A stretch of DNA of 47,125 nucleotides from contig NZ_QEYD01000019.1 in the NCBI RefSeq assembly GCF_003122215.1, positions 1-47,125 of the forward strand, in the 5' to 3' direction. Every line of letters begins with the position of its first letter. The stretch's first letter is position 1. The translations under genes and the position numbers were made by a program. The notes under the pieces were generated by a model that saw only the letters and a list, made by a program, of their open reading frames with translations, did no database searches and had not been told where the DNA came from. The stretch comes from Pararhodobacter marinus. Its GTDB lineage: Bacteria > Pseudomonadota > Alphaproteobacteria > Rhodobacterales > Rhodobacteraceae. Shown piece after piece: positions 17,249 through 26,295 of this stretch.

Positions 17249-17375
17249 GGATTGCCTCCGTTTCGTGCTGGTCGGACGGTGGCGCAAGTGATGGCGGGAT
17301 TCAAGCACGCCCCGAGCTTGTCTTGCGGGCAGGGCGCGTTAGGACAGGGCAGAGGGACGGGCAAAGGAGACCCCG

Positions 17376-17918
17376 ATGAGCGACTTGACCCTTGCGGGCC
17401 TGTGCGGATCGCTGCGCGCCGACAGTCTGAACCGCAAGCTGATGAACGAGGCCGCGCGCGCGTTCGGCGGGCGTTTCACCGAGGGCAGCCTGCGCCTGCC
17501 GCTTTTCGACGAGGATCTGGAAGCGCAGGGCATCCCGCCCGAGGTGACGGCCCTGGGCGCGGTGATCGAGGCCGCGGATGCGGTGCTGTTCGCCTGCCCG
17601 GAATACAACAAAGCGCCGCCGGGGGTGGTGAAGAACGCGCTGGACTGGCTGAGCCGGCTGAAGCCCAACCCGCTGGCGGGCAAGCCCGTGGCGATCGTCA
17701 CCGCCGCCGGGGGCCGGGCCGGGGGCGAACGGTCGCAGAATGTGCTGCGATGGATGCTGGTGCCGCACCGGGTCGAGCCGCTGTCATGGCCCGAAGTGCT
17801 GGTCGGCAATGCCTCGGGCGAGTTCGACGAGGCCGGGCGCCTGGTCGCGGAGCGTTACGCCAAGCAGGTCGCAACGCTGATGGACCGGCTGCGCGAACAG
17901 GCCGGATCGCGGCGTTGA
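17376..17918 (+). CDS. NADPH-dependent FMN reductase family protein
   Basis: This 180-residue flavodoxin-like protein is predicted to reduce FMN or a quinone/azo/chromate substrate with NAD(P)H in the cytoplasm. The phosphate-binding LCGSLRADSLNRKL (residues 9-22) and the PEYNKAPPGVVKNALDWLSR stretch are the NADPH_dep_FMN_red family signatures. AAAGGAG precedes the ATG. It ends 1 nt from the stop codon of the convergent MFS gene. Confidence 0.9.
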   Translation: MSDLTLAGLCGSLRADSLNRKLMNEAARAFGGRFTEGSLRLPLFDEDLEAQGIPPEVTALGAVIEAADAVLFACPEYNKAPPGVVKNALDWLSRLKPNPLAGKPVAIVTAAGGRAGGERSQNVLRWMLVPHRVEPLSWPEVLVGNASGEFDEAGRLVAERYAKQVATLMDRLREQAGSRR

Positions 17919-17919
17919 T

Positions 17920-19185
17920 TCACACGCGGGCGGGTTTGCGGGCAAGCAGCCGTCCCAGCGGCCCCCAGCCCCAGAGCACCACCGCGACCGAGCCCAAAGC
18001 GGCGGCGAGAAACGGCGTGGTCAGCGCCAGCCCGCGCGGCAGCGGCCCGTCGGTCAGCCGCACCAGCAGCCCCGACAGCAGCAGGCCCAGCGGCATCATC
18101 CCCCAGGCGAGCAGCCGATAGGCGCTGTTGACGCGCCCCAGAAGCGCGTCGGGGATCATCCGCTGTCGCGTCGCGACCGAGACGGTGTTCCACACGAAAC
18201 CCGCCCAGTCGAAGACGGCCAGCACCAGCGCCAAGGACCACGGGCCGGGCGCCAGCGCGAAGAGCAAGAAGGCGGGGGGCGAGACGGCGAGCGTGAGCTG
18301 CGCGGTGCGCGCGGGCCCGAGCCGGTGCACGACGGCCTCGCCCATCAGCCCGCCGGTGATGCCGCCCACCGCGCCCGCGGCCAGGATCAGCCCGTAGGCG
18401 GTCGAGGACAGGCCGAGGTTTTCCTGCACATGCAGCACCAGCGCGATCGACCCCATCATGAAGAACAGGTTCCACAGCCCGGTCAGCACCGCCAGCATCC
18501 GCAACAGTTCCGAGCCGCGCAGAAAGGCCAGCCCCTCGGCCAGCTCGGCACGGAAACTGCGGGGCCCTGGCCGCTCGGCGCGGTAGGTGCCGGCAAGCCC
18601 GGCCACGATCAGCGCCGCCGTGCCATAGGTCGCGGCATTGGCGATGAAGGGCAGGGGCAGCGCCAGCCCGATCAGCAGCGCGCCCAGCGGCGGACCGATC
18701 AGCGCGTTTCCGGCCAGCTCGACGCTCCACAGCCGGCCATTCGCCGCTTCCAGCCGCGCATGCGGAACCAGCGAGGGCAGCATGGTCTGAGCCGCGTTAT
18801 CACGAAACACCTCGGCCACGCCGACGACAAGGGCGGCCAGCATGAGGGCGGCAAAGGCCATGGGGGCCGAGGTTCCGGTCTCGGGCGCGTCGGGCAGCGG
18901 CAGGGACGCCCAGAGCGCCAGTGCGGCGGCCAGAAAGGCCAGCATCCGCGCGGCATCCATGGCCAGGATCAGGCGGCGGCGGTCGGTGCGGTCGGTGATC
19001 ACGCCCGCGGGCAGCGCGAAGACCGCCCAGGGCAGGCGCAGCGCCACCGGCACCAGCGCGATCAGGAGCGGGTCGCGGGTCAGCAGCGAGGCGGTCCACG
19101 CCCAGGCGATGGTCGCGATCCCGTCGCCGAGATTGGTGAGCCCGCTCGCGGCGATGAAACGGGTCAGGGCAGAGGGCAGGGGCAT
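17920..19185 (-). CDS. MFS transporter (EntS/TMS-effector type)
   Basis: This 421-residue inner-membrane protein is a major facilitator superfamily exporter. It has many hydrophobic helices and the MFS motif A (GVITDRTDRRRLI) between the second and third, with a glycine-rich repeat of the fold in the second half (GAVGGITGGLMGE). The sequence is closest in style to EntS-like / transmembrane secretion effector exporters; the substrate cannot be told. An upstream in-frame ATG (19242) is less likely, because GGAGG precedes the ATG at 19185. Confidence 0.88.
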   Translation of the reverse strand: MPLPSALTRFIAASGLTNLGDGIATIAWAWTASLLTRDPLLIALVPVALRLPWAVFALPAGVITDRTDRRRLILAMDAARMLAFLAAALALWASLPLPDAPETGTSAPMAFAALMLAALVVGVAEVFRDNAAQTMLPSLVPHARLEAANGRLWSVELAGNALIGPPLGALLIGLALPLPFIANAATYGTAALIVAGLAGTYRAERPGPRSFRAELAEGLAFLRGSELLRMLAVLTGLWNLFFMMGSIALVLHVQENLGLSSTAYGLILAAGAVGGITGGLMGEAVVHRLGPARTAQLTLAVSPPAFLLFALAPGPWSLALVLAVFDWAGFVWNTVSVATRQRMIPDALLGRVNSAYRLLAWGMMPLGLLLSGLLVRLTDGPLPRGLALTTPFLAAALGSVAVVLWGWGPLGRLLARKPARV

Positions 19186-19267
19186 GAGGCCTCCAGTCGC
19201 GGCGACAGGCCATACTGGAAAGCCGATGCACGGCAGGGTCAAGGGACGCGCTGCGGCGGTCCTGCTA

Positions 19268-21208
19268 TCAGCTTCGCCCGCGCAGGATGTCGATCAGCCC
19301 GATCGGTCCGGTTTCGCCGCGCAGCCGGGCGCGGTAGATGACGATCGCCTCGGTCACCCGCATGACGTAGTTGCGGGTCTCGCTGAACGGGATCATCTCG
19401 ACGAAATCGACCGGATCCGTGTCGGGGTCGCGCGGATCGCCGTAATCGCGGGCCCAGCGGGTCGGGCGCCCCGGACCGGCATTATACGCGGCCGAGACCA
19501 GCGACAGCGTGCCGTCGAACTGGTCCATCATTTCCTCGAGATAGGCCGCGCCCAGGATGGCGTTATAAGCCGCGTCGGAATTCAGCCGCTCTTCGTCATA
19601 GGCGATGCCGATGCGCCGCGCGGTATGCGCGCCGGTGGCGGGCATGACCTGCATCAGCCCGCGCGCATCGGCATGGCTGCGGGCGCGGAAGTCGAATTCG
19701 CTCTCGCGCCGGGCGATCGACAGGGTCAGGTCGGCGGGCGCGCGCAGATCGGCCTCGGCCATGTCGGTGACGGGGAAATAGGCGGCGGGCAGGACCACGC
19801 CGATACGGACCGCGATCTTGGCGATGCGCAGGGCGAAATTCGGCTCGCCCCGGTCCAGCCACAGCTGCGCCAGCGCGCCGAGTTCCGGCTCGGTCGTCAG
19901 GTTCTCGGCCAGTTGCAGGGTGAAGCGCCGGGCCTCGTACCATTGGCCGGAATCGTGCAGCAGCAGCGCCGCCTGCAACAGGTCGGATTGCGCCAGCGCG
20001 GTGTCGTGCCAGTCCGGATAGGCGGGCGGTGTCACCAGGGCGGGATCGAGCGGCAGGCCCAGATGCTCGGCGGCAAGCTGGCCATAGAACGCCGTCTGGT
20101 GCTGCGCGCCGAACTGGTAGGCCGCGCGCGCGCCCTCGGCATCGCCCGCCGCCTCCAGCGCGCGGCCTTCCCAAAACCCCGCGCGGCCCAGCGTGATGGG
20201 GCTGGTCGAATCGATGCGCAGCCGGGCGAAATGCTGCGCGGCTTCGGCCGGGCGGTCCAGGAAGCGCAGGGCGATATAGCCCGCCAGCCATTCCAGCTCG
20301 GCCATCGAGGCGCCGTTATCGGTGAGCCCGTGTTGCGCGGCCAGCCGGTAGGCGGTCGGATACGCGCCGTCCTCCATCGCGTTGCGCGCCAGCCGCAGCC
20401 GCTGCCCGGCCCAGGCCTGCGGGCGGCCCAGCGTATCGGGCGAGCGTTCCAGCAACAGGTCCACGGCGGTATCGCTGAGCCCCCGGCGCAGGCGCCAGAT
20501 GAAGCGGTCATAGGCCAGCCCGGGAGACGATTGCAGCGCGGCGGGCACGGCGGCGATCAGCGCATTGACCCCGTCCTCGCGCGCCTGCAGGGCGATGCGC
20601 GCCCGCGCCAGCGCCGCCTCGCCCGCGCTGACGCGGGGCAACATGCGGGTCGCGGCCTCGGTCTCGTCGTCCCACAGCATGGCGTCCAGACGCGCGGCAT
20701 TCAGCGGCGTCAGCACCGCGCCGTAGCGGTCGAGAAGGTCGCTTTCGATCGCCTCGGACAGGGCGTGCTCCAGCCAGAGCCGCCGCAGCGTTTCCGTCGT
20801 GTCCTGCCCCTGCGCGGTCTGCGCGCGCAGCAGCGCCAAGAGCCCGCCGCTGGTCTGCGGCTCGCGCGTGGCGAACCAGCCGGTGACGACCTCGGGCGGC
20901 TGGTCGGCCAGTTCCGTTTCGGCCCGGGCGCGCAACAGGTCCATGCCGGGCCAATGCGCGTGATGGGCGTCGAACGCGACATAGGTCGACAGGTCGCCCG
21001 CGATTCCCTCGCGCAGGATCCGCCAGGTGGCGATGCGCACGCCGATCGGACCGGCGGCTTCGCTCAGCGTCTCGAAAGCCTGCGCGTCGCCCTGGCGCAC
21101 GGCGGAAACCAGCGCGCCGATGGCGCCGCCGGCCCTTGGCGGCGGGGCGCCTTCCCAGGCGGCCACGGGAAAGGCGATCACGGAGAGAACGGCAGTAAGG
21201 AGACGCAT
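19268..21208 (-). CDS. slt: soluble lytic murein transglycosylase (Slt type)
   Basis: This periplasmic enzyme cleaves peptidoglycan to 1,6-anhydromuramoyl products. The 646-residue protein has a cleavable signal peptide (about residues 1-17, ending PVAA), a long helical superhelix region, and a C-terminal lysozyme-like domain with catalytic Glu502 in ARRESEFD, then ADARGLMQVMPATG and SAAYNAGPGRP, all Slt family 1 motifs. It is divergent from dapA across 118 nt. Confidence 0.93.
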   Translation of the reverse strand: MRLLTAVLSVIAFPVAAWEGAPPPRAGGAIGALVSAVRQGDAQAFETLSEAAGPIGVRIATWRILREGIAGDLSTYVAFDAHHAHWPGMDLLRARAETELADQPPEVVTGWFATREPQTSGGLLALLRAQTAQGQDTTETLRRLWLEHALSEAIESDLLDRYGAVLTPLNAARLDAMLWDDETEAATRMLPRVSAGEAALARARIALQAREDGVNALIAAVPAALQSSPGLAYDRFIWRLRRGLSDTAVDLLLERSPDTLGRPQAWAGQRLRLARNAMEDGAYPTAYRLAAQHGLTDNGASMAELEWLAGYIALRFLDRPAEAAQHFARLRIDSTSPITLGRAGFWEGRALEAAGDAEGARAAYQFGAQHQTAFYGQLAAEHLGLPLDPALVTPPAYPDWHDTALAQSDLLQAALLLHDSGQWYEARRFTLQLAENLTTEPELGALAQLWLDRGEPNFALRIAKIAVRIGVVLPAAYFPVTDMAEADLRAPADLTLSIARRESEFDFRARSHADARGLMQVMPATGAHTARRIGIAYDEERLNSDAAYNAILGAAYLEEMMDQFDGTLSLVSAAYNAGPGRPTRWARDYGDPRDPDTDPVDFVEMIPFSETRNYVMRVTEAIVIYRARLRGETGPIGLIDILRGRS

Positions 21209-21326
21209 GCTGGCTCTTGAAAAGGTCTTGGCGAGAGTCTAGTGGCCTAGAACGCTTGCGCAACACACAAAGGGGTCAGGTCACGCCGACCGGCCCGCAG
21301 GCGCAGGCCGCCAAGAGGAGTCGCAC

Positions 21327-22202
21327 ATGTTCCGGGGTTCGCTTCCCGCTTTGGTCACGCCGTTTCGCAACGGCGCGGTCGATTACGAGGCGCTCGAGGC
21401 GTTGGTCGAATGGCATATCGCGGAAGGATCGCACGGGCTGGTGCCCGTGGGGACCACCGGCGAAAGCCCGACCCTGACGCATATCGAGCATGAACAGGTC
21501 GTGGAATTCGTCGTCAAATGCGTGAAGGGCCGCGTGCCCGTGATCGCCGGCGCCGGGTCGAACAACACGACCGAAGCGATCCGCCTGATGAAACATGCCG
21601 AAAGCGTCGGTGCCGATGGCGCGCTGATCGTGACGCCCTATTACAACAAGCCGACCCAGGCCGGGCTGATCGCGCATTACCGCGCACTGCACGATGCCTG
21701 CGATCTGCCGATCATCATCTACAACATTCCCGGCCGTTCGGTCGTCGACATGTCGCCCGAAACCATGGGTGTGCTGGCGACCCTGCCGCGCATCGTGGGC
21801 GTGAAGGACGCGACCGGAAAGCTGGAACGCGTGTCGATGCAGCGCCAGAGCTGCGGCGCGGATTTCATCCAGCTTTCGGGCGAGGATGCGACCGCGCTGG
21901 GCTTCAACGCCCATGGTGGCGTGGGCTGCATCTCGGTCACCGCGAACGTGGCGCCGAAGCTCTGCGCCGAGTTCCAGGAAGCCACCCTGGCGGGCGATTA
22001 CCACAAGGCGCTGTCCTATCAGGACCGGCTGATGCCGCTGCACGTGGCGATCTTCCTTGAACCGGGGCTGGCGGGGGCGAAATATGCGCTCTCGAAGCTC
22101 GGTCGCTGCGAGAACGAGGTGCGGCTGCCGATTCTGGGCGTCACGCCGCAGACTGCCGCCACCATCGACGCGGCGATGCGCCATGCCGGTCTGCTGAACT
22201 GA
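21327..22202 (+). CDS. dapA: 4-hydroxy-tetrahydrodipicolinate synthase
   Basis: DapA condenses pyruvate with aspartate semialdehyde in the diaminopimelate/lysine pathway. The 291-residue protein has the pyruvate-binding GTTGES (42-47), the active-site tyrosines in TPYYNKP and IYNIPGR (Tyr132), and the Schiff-base lysine Lys160 in GVKDATG. GAGGAG precedes the ATG by 6 nt. It is followed by a clear intrinsic terminator, so it is probably transcribed alone. Confidence 0.97.
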   Translation: MFRGSLPALVTPFRNGAVDYEALEALVEWHIAEGSHGLVPVGTTGESPTLTHIEHEQVVEFVVKCVKGRVPVIAGAGSNNTTEAIRLMKHAESVGADGALIVTPYYNKPTQAGLIAHYRALHDACDLPIIIYNIPGRSVVDMSPETMGVLATLPRIVGVKDATGKLERVSMQRQSCGADFIQLSGEDATALGFNAHGGVGCISVTANVAPKLCAEFQEATLAGDYHKALSYQDRLMPLHVAIFLEPGLAGAKYALSKLGRCENEVRLPILGVTPQTAATIDAAMRHAGLLN

Positions 22203-22236
22203 CCGCCCGGTCGCGCCGAAATCGTGATACGGAACG

Positions 22237-22257
22237 GGGCCGCGGATGCGGCCCTTT
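22237..22257 (+). terminator. intrinsic terminator of dapA
   Basis: A perfect 7-bp stem GGGCCGC / GCGGCCC with a GGAT loop is followed by TTTCCC, 34 nt after the dapA stop. Confidence 0.7.
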
Positions 22258-22301
22258 CCCGTTGCGTGTCAGGGGGCGTGGCGCGGCATCCCGGCGACGG
22301 A

Positions 22302-22322
22302 CCGGGGGTTTCACACCCCCGG
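22302..22322 (+). terminator. second hairpin after dapA
   Basis: A perfect 8-bp stem CCGGGGGT / ACCCCCGG with a 5-nt loop lies just upstream of repeat copy 4. The hairpin-then-repeat order matches the arrangement after cobF, ubiH-like and trpS. Confidence 0.45.
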
Positions 22323-22331
22323 ACCCCCGTG

Positions 22332-22356
22332 GAGTATTTGCGGCAAAGTGAAAGGG
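22332..22356 (+). repeat. dispersed 3'-module repeat, copy 4
   Basis: GAGTATTTGC is followed by GGCAAAGTGAAAGGGGC. It is on the plus strand, downstream of dapA and its two hairpins, and upstream of the aroC promoter. Confidence 0.7.
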
Positions 22357-22398
22357 GCGCGCCGCCCGTCGGTGATCGCGTCGCGCCCCGTTTCACCC

Positions 22399-22427
22399 TT
22401 GAGCCAGGCGGGTGCCGGGGCTAGACC
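22399..22427 (+). promoter_or_regulatory. candidate sigma-70-type promoter of aroC
   Basis: TTGAGC (22399-22404) and TAGACC (22422-22427) are separated by exactly 17 nt and lie 24 nt before the aroC ATG, leaving room for a short leader with GAGGGAG as ribosome binding site. Confidence 0.5.
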
Positions 22428-22450
22428 GGGGCGGATCTGAGGGAGCCGCC

Positions 22451-23557
22451 ATGTCGTTCAACACGTTCGGTCATCTTTTCCGCGTCACCACCTGGGGCGA
22501 ATCGCACGGGCCTGCCCTGGGCGCCACGGTCGATGGCTGCCCGCCGGGTATCGCGCTGAGCGAGGCGGATATCCAGCCGTGGCTCGACAAGCGCAAGCCG
22601 GGGCAGAACAAGTACACGACGCAAAGGCGCGAGGCCGACGCGGTCGAGATCCTGTCGGGGGTCTATGAAGGGCGCACGACCGGCACGCCGATCCAGCTGA
22701 TGATCCGCAATACCGATCAGCGGTCGAAGGATTACGGCGAGATCGCGCGCACCTTCCGGCCCGGCCATGCCGATATCACTTATTACCAGAAATACGGCCT
22801 GCGCGATCCGCGCGGCGGCGGGCGGTCCTCGGCCCGGGAGACGGCGGCGCGGGTGGCGGCGGCGGGCGTGGCGCGGCAGGTTCTGGCCACGCTGGTGCCG
22901 GATCTGTCGATCACCGGCTACATGGTGCAGATGGGGCCGCGCGGCATCGACCGGGCGCGTATGGACCTGTCGGCGATCGGCGAAAACCCGTTCTGGTGTC
23001 CCGATCCCGAAACGGCGGCTTCGTGGGCCGAGGATCTGGACGCGCTGCGCAAGACCGGCAATTCGGTCGGCGCGACGATCGAGGTGATCGCGCAGGGCCT
23101 GCCCGCGGGCATCGGTGCGCCGCTTTACGCCAAGCTCGACAGCGAGCTGGCGGCGGCGATGATGACGATCAACGCGGTCAAGGGCGTCGAGATCGGCGCG
23201 GGTTTCGGTGCCGCCGCGCTGACGGGTGTCGAGAATGCCGACGAGATCCGCATCGGCGAGGACGGTCGGCTTGTCTATGGCTCGAACCATGCGGGCGGGG
23301 TGCTGGGCGGCATCTCGACCGGGCAGGACGTGGTGGTGCGCTTCGCGGTGAAGCCCACCTCGTCCATCCTGCAGCCGCGCCAGTCGGTCACGATCGACGG
23401 CGAGGCGACGGATGTCGTCACCAAGGGGCGCCACGATCCCTGCGTCGGCATCCGCGCCGTGCCGGTGGGCGAGGCGATGATGGCCTGCGTGCTGCTGGAC
23501 CAGATCCTGCTGCACCGCGCGCAGGTGGGCGAAGGGCCGCGCGGGCGCATCGGCTAA
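22451..23557 (+). CDS. aroC: chorismate synthase
   Basis: AroC converts 5-enolpyruvylshikimate 3-phosphate to chorismate using reduced FMN, the last common step to aromatic amino acids. The 368-residue protein has the N-terminal [19 protein letters not shown], the signature [15 protein letters not shown], and the C-terminal [25 protein letters not shown] 6 nt before the ATG at 22451 and the conserved N-terminus decide the start over an upstream in-frame ATG. It is convergent with the cupin gene, 15 nt away. Confidence 0.97.
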   Translation: MSFNTFGHLFRVTTWGESHGPALGATVDGCPPGIALSEADIQPWLDKRKPGQNKYTTQRREADAVEILSGVYEGRTTGTPIQLMIRNTDQRSKDYGEIARTFRPGHADITYYQKYGLRDPRGGGRSSARETAARVAAAGVARQVLATLVPDLSITGYMVQMGPRGIDRARMDLSAIGENPFWCPDPETAASWAEDLDALRKTGNSVGATIEVIAQGLPAGIGAPLYAKLDSELAAAMMTINAVKGVEIGAGFGAAALTGVENADEIRIGEDGRLVYGSNHAGGVLGGISTGQDVVVRFAVKPTSSILQPRQSVTIDGEATDVVTKGRHDPCVGIRAVPVGEAMMACVLLDQILLHRAQVGEGPRGRIG

Positions 23558-23572
23558 CGCGGTGCGCGACGC

Positions 23573-23968
23573 TCAGCCGTTATATTGCGCGTCGGTGACG
23601 GGTTCCATCCAGTCGACGGAGCGGCCGTCCTGAACCTCGTGGATCGCGGTATGGGTCATCGCCGTATCGGCGGCGGCGCCGTGCCAGTGCTTTTCGCCCG
23701 GGGCGAACCAGACCACGTCGCCGGGGCGGATGTCCTCAACCGGACCGCCCCAGCGCTGCACACGGCCGAGGCCGGAGACCACGATCAGCGTCTGGCCCAG
23801 CGGGTGGCTGTGCCACGCGGTGCGCGCGCCGGGCTGGAAGGTGACGTTGGCACCTTGGACCCGCGCGGCATCGTGCGGGTTGAACAAGGCGGCGACCTGG
23901 ACCGAGCCGGTGAACCAGTCGGCGGGGCCTTGTTTGCTCTGGATCTCGTCGGCGCGGGTGATGTCCAT
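23573..23968 (-). CDS. cupin-domain protein
   Basis: This 131-residue protein is a single cupin barrel. The metal-binding first motif is seen as [18 protein letters not shown] and the second as [17 protein letters not shown]. It resembles small cupins annotated as (R)-mandelonitrile-lyase-like or carboxymuconolactone-decarboxylase-linked; the substrate is unknown. The frame runs on upstream, but the ATG at 23968 begins the family's usual [10 protein letters not shown]. Confidence 0.85.
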   Translation of the reverse strand: MDITRADEIQSKQGPADWFTGSVQVAALFNPHDAARVQGANVTFQPGARTAWHSHPLGQTLIVVSGLGRVQRWGGPVEDIRPGDVVWFAPGEKHWHGAAADTAMTHTAIHEVQDGRSVDWMEPVTDAQYNG

Positions 23969-24041
23969 GATTTCGGTCCCTTGGCCAGATTGCGGGAAGC
24001 GTCGCCGCGCGCTGTCGATCGGCGGCGGCCTTATCGTCACA

Positions 24042-24071
24042 TTGACGGCGCCCGGGCGCAATCGCTACCCT
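24042..24071 (+). promoter_or_regulatory. candidate promoter of the envelope redox group
   Basis: TTGACG (24042-24047) and TACCCT (24066-24071) are 18 nt apart, with the 12-bp palindrome GCGCCCGGGCGC (24048-24059) in the spacer, which could be an operator. The start codon of the first gene is 21 nt downstream. Confidence 0.4.
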
Positions 24072-24091
24072 GCCGGGCGGAAGGGTCTTTC

Positions 24092-24415
24092 ATGCGCGTT
24101 GTCCTGCTCACCCTGTTGCTGGCCCTGCTGGGCGCCAACCTGACGCCGCTGCGCGCGCTTGCGGCGACGGACGGCACCGGGCCGATGGTGGCCTGCGGGC
24201 AAGACGGGCTCCACGGCGCCGATGGCGCGATGCCCGACCAGTCAATGTCTCCGGGGGCCTCATGCCAGGTCGGGATTTGTTGCGTGTGTCTGCCCGCGCT
24301 CGATCCGGCTTATGGTCCCGCGCCGCGTCTGATCGAGGCGGTGGAGCCGCCGCAGGCGCGGATCGCGGGGCCGTCGCACCCGGGCGGGACCGAGCCGCCA
24401 CCGCCGCGCGCCTGA
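24092..24415 (+). CDS. secreted Cys-rich protein, DUF2946-like
   Basis: This 107-residue protein of unknown function has an N-terminal signal peptide (about 1-24, ending RALAA). The mature part carries cysteines at 35, 58, 63, 64 and 66 (CQVGICCVC), several Met and His residues, and a proline-rich tail. The layout resembles DUF2946 proteins, which occur near copper and cobalt genes, but the match is by eye only. The cytochromes and DUF305 gene that follow suggest a periplasmic metal or redox role. AAGGG lies before the ATG. Confidence 0.65.
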   Translation: MRVVLLTLLLALLGANLTPLRALAATDGTGPMVACGQDGLHGADGAMPDQSMSPGASCQVGICCVCLPALDPAYGPAPRLIEAVEPPQARIAGPSHPGGTEPPPPRA

Positions 24416-24492
24416 CGGGCTGAGCGATGGGGGCCCGTGCCCCGATCATCACGCAACGGGTCGGTTTGGCCGGCCCCTGTCAGGATTACAGA

Positions 24493-24930
24493 ATGAGACG
24501 TTTTCTTCTTCCCGCGCTCGGAGCTGCCGGTGCTCTGGGCCTTGCCGCCTATGCGATGCTTCCCCTCGGTGCAGAACCCGCGCCTGACGCCCCGGACCTG
24601 TCGCAGGGGGTGGCCATGGTCACGGTCACGGTGCCCGGGGATTTCTCGGCGCTTGCGCAGCGGGGGCGCGACGGGTTCAACGCCGTTTGCGCGGAATGCC
24701 ATGGCGAGAATGCCGCCGGGCGCGACGGGTTCGGTCCGCCCCTGGTGCACCGGATCTACGAGCCGTCGCATCACGGCGATCTGGCCTTTCATCTGGCCGC
24801 CGCGCAGGGCGTGCGCGCGCATCACTGGCCCTTTGGCGACATGCCGCCACAGCCGGATGTGACGCGCGGCGACGTCGTGGCGATCACCGCCTATATCCGC
24901 GACTTGCAGCGTGCCAATGGCATCGAGTGA
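24493..24930 (+). CDS. membrane-anchored monohaem cytochrome c (1)
   Basis: This 145-residue protein has an N-terminal hydrophobic segment (about 4-26) serving as signal or anchor, a haem-binding CAECH motif (Cys66, Cys69, His70), and a probable axial methionine, Met117, in FGDMPPQP. It is a small class I cytochrome c; the partner is unknown. AGGA lies 7 nt before the ATG at 24493. Its end overlaps the next cytochrome gene by 14 nt, so the two are co-translated and probably act together. Confidence 0.88.
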   Translation: MRRFLLPALGAAGALGLAAYAMLPLGAEPAPDAPDLSQGVAMVTVTVPGDFSALAQRGRDGFNAVCAECHGENAAGRDGFGPPLVHRIYEPSHHGDLAFHLAAAQGVRAHHWPFGDMPPQPDVTRGDVVAITAYIRDLQRANGIE

Positions 24931-25378
24931 GAGGCGCATCGCAGAACGGCGGCGCATTGCCGCCCTGTCGGCGGCGGCGCTGCCGGTCGTGGCGGGATCT
25001 GTCTGGCTGGGCGGGCGCTGGGCCGAAGGACGGCAGGTCGCGCAGGGCCGTGTGCTTTACGACACCCATTGCGCATCCTGTCACGGCGCCGATCTGCGGG
25101 GGCAGCCCGGCTGGCAGCGCCCCGGGGCGGACGGGCGCCTGCCCGCCCCACCGCACGATGCCAGCGGGCATACATGGCACCATGACGACGCGTTGCTGTT
25201 CCGCATCACGCGCGACGGCAGCGCGGCGGTCGTCGGCGGTGGCTATGAGAGCGACATGCCGGGATTCGGCGGCCTCCTGAGCGACGGGGAGATCCGCGCG
25301 GTGCTGGCCTTTATCCGCTCGACCTGGCCCGAGCGCGAACGCGCCTATCAGCGCGAGATCAGCCGTCAGGCCCGCTGA
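24917..25378 (+). CDS. membrane-anchored monohaem cytochrome c (2)
   Basis: This 153-residue protein starts with an Arg-rich stretch and one hydrophobic helix (about 14-33), then a haem motif CASCH (Cys52, Cys55, His56) and a probable axial Met114 in ESDMPGFGG. It overlaps the preceding cytochrome gene. A GTG at 24911 is an alternative start; the ATG at 24917 is preferred, though neither has a strong ribosome binding site, in keeping with coupling to the upstream gene. Related proteins are annotated as cytochrome c in copper or nitrogen-oxide loci, but no enzyme partner is seen here. Confidence 0.87.
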   Translation: MASSERRIAERRRIAALSAAALPVVAGSVWLGGRWAEGRQVAQGRVLYDTHCASCHGADLRGQPGWQRPGADGRLPAPPHDASGHTWHHDDALLFRITRDGSAAVVGGGYESDMPGFGGLLSDGEIRAVLAFIRSTWPERERAYQREISRQAR

Positions 25379-25394
25379 GGGGAGTTTTCCGGGA

Positions 25395-25445
25395 ACCTTC
25401 CAGCGCTGGAAGCCCGTTATCCCTGAAAACAGCAGGGAGGCTTCC
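25395..25445 (+). promoter_or_regulatory. palindrome and competing hairpins before the DUF305 gene
   Basis: CTTCCAGCGCTGGAAG (25397-25412) is a perfect 16-bp palindrome, preceded by AC to give an ACCTTCC half-site like those bound by CueR/MerR-family regulators. Its right arm GGAAGCC (25408-25414) can instead pair with GGCTTCC (25439-25445), enclosing CCCTG/CAGGG (25421-25425 / 25433-25437). That longer hairpin would bury the Shine-Dalgarno GGGAGG and ends one base before the ATG. Confidence 0.5.
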
Positions 25446-26282
25446 ATGACCTACACGCGTTTTGCCCTCATGATCCTGACATCGACCCTGGTGATGTTCG
25501 GACTCATGTATCTGAACACCTTCGCCGTCGAGCATGTCTTCTACAGCCAGACGCGGGCATGGATGGCGGTGGTCATGGGGGCGGCCATGGCCTTCGTGAT
25601 GCTGGCCTTCATGGCGTCCATGTATCCCAGCCGAAAGATCAACACGGCGATTTTCGCGGGCTCGGTGGTGGTTTTTGCCGGGGCTTTGTGGCTGGTGCGC
25701 AGCCAGGAGACCGTGGATGGCGAAAGCTTCATGCGGGCGATGATCCCGCACCATTCGATCGCCATCATGACCTCGGGACGCGCGCATATCGAGGATGCGC
25801 GGGTGCGGAAACTGGCCGACGGCATCATCGCCGCGCAGAACCGGGAAATCAGCGAGATGCGCGCCCTGGTCGCGGATCTGGAGGCGGGGCGCTCCGTCGA
25901 CCGGATCTATACCGATCCGCCCGCCCAGCCCGGAAGCCTGCAGGACGCGCTGTCGAACACGTTGCTGTCGACGCTCGACCCCGCGCCGCTGACGGCGGAT
26001 CAGGCGCGCGAACTTCTGCCCGGGGGTGCCACCTGCGCCTTCCGCCGGACCCGCAGCGAGGACCCGGTGCTGATCGCAGCGCAGGACGGCTCGGTCGCGG
26101 TGACGCGGCTCAACGGCGTCCTTCTGACGCTGCCCGCAACCGGCGACGGCCGCTATGGCACTGAAGGGATCGCGATGAGCGTGGCGCCCGTCGACGCCCT
26201 TCGTTCGGACAGCGAGCTGACCTTCCGGCTGACACCCGGCCCCGAGGCGCGCTATCGCGGTTTCTGGTCCTGCGAGGGCTGA
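25446..26282 (+). CDS. membrane DUF305 protein with extra C-terminal domain
   Basis: The 278-residue protein has three predicted membrane helices (about 6-26, 38-58, 67-85) and then the DUF305 core, with the Met/His motif FMRAMIPHHSIAIM (Met97, His102, His103, Met108) typical of this four-helix, copper-associated family. Residues 150-278 form an additional, probably beta-rich domain with two cysteines (one in GATCAFRR, one in the final GFWSCEG) that I do not recognise. The DUF305 family often lies in copper-resistance loci. GGGAGG precedes the ATG. The gene follows the two cytochromes after 67 nt. Confidence 0.85.
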   Translation: MTYTRFALMILTSTLVMFGLMYLNTFAVEHVFYSQTRAWMAVVMGAAMAFVMLAFMASMYPSRKINTAIFAGSVVVFAGALWLVRSQETVDGESFMRAMIPHHSIAIMTSGRAHIEDARVRKLADGIIAAQNREISEMRALVADLEAGRSVDRIYTDPPAQPGSLQDALSNTLLSTLDPAPLTADQARELLPGGATCAFRRTRSEDPVLIAAQDGSVAVTRLNGVLLTLPATGDGRYGTEGIAMSVAPVDALRSDSELTFRLTPGPEARYRGFWSCEG

Positions 26283-26295
26283 ACGACCGCGCGGG

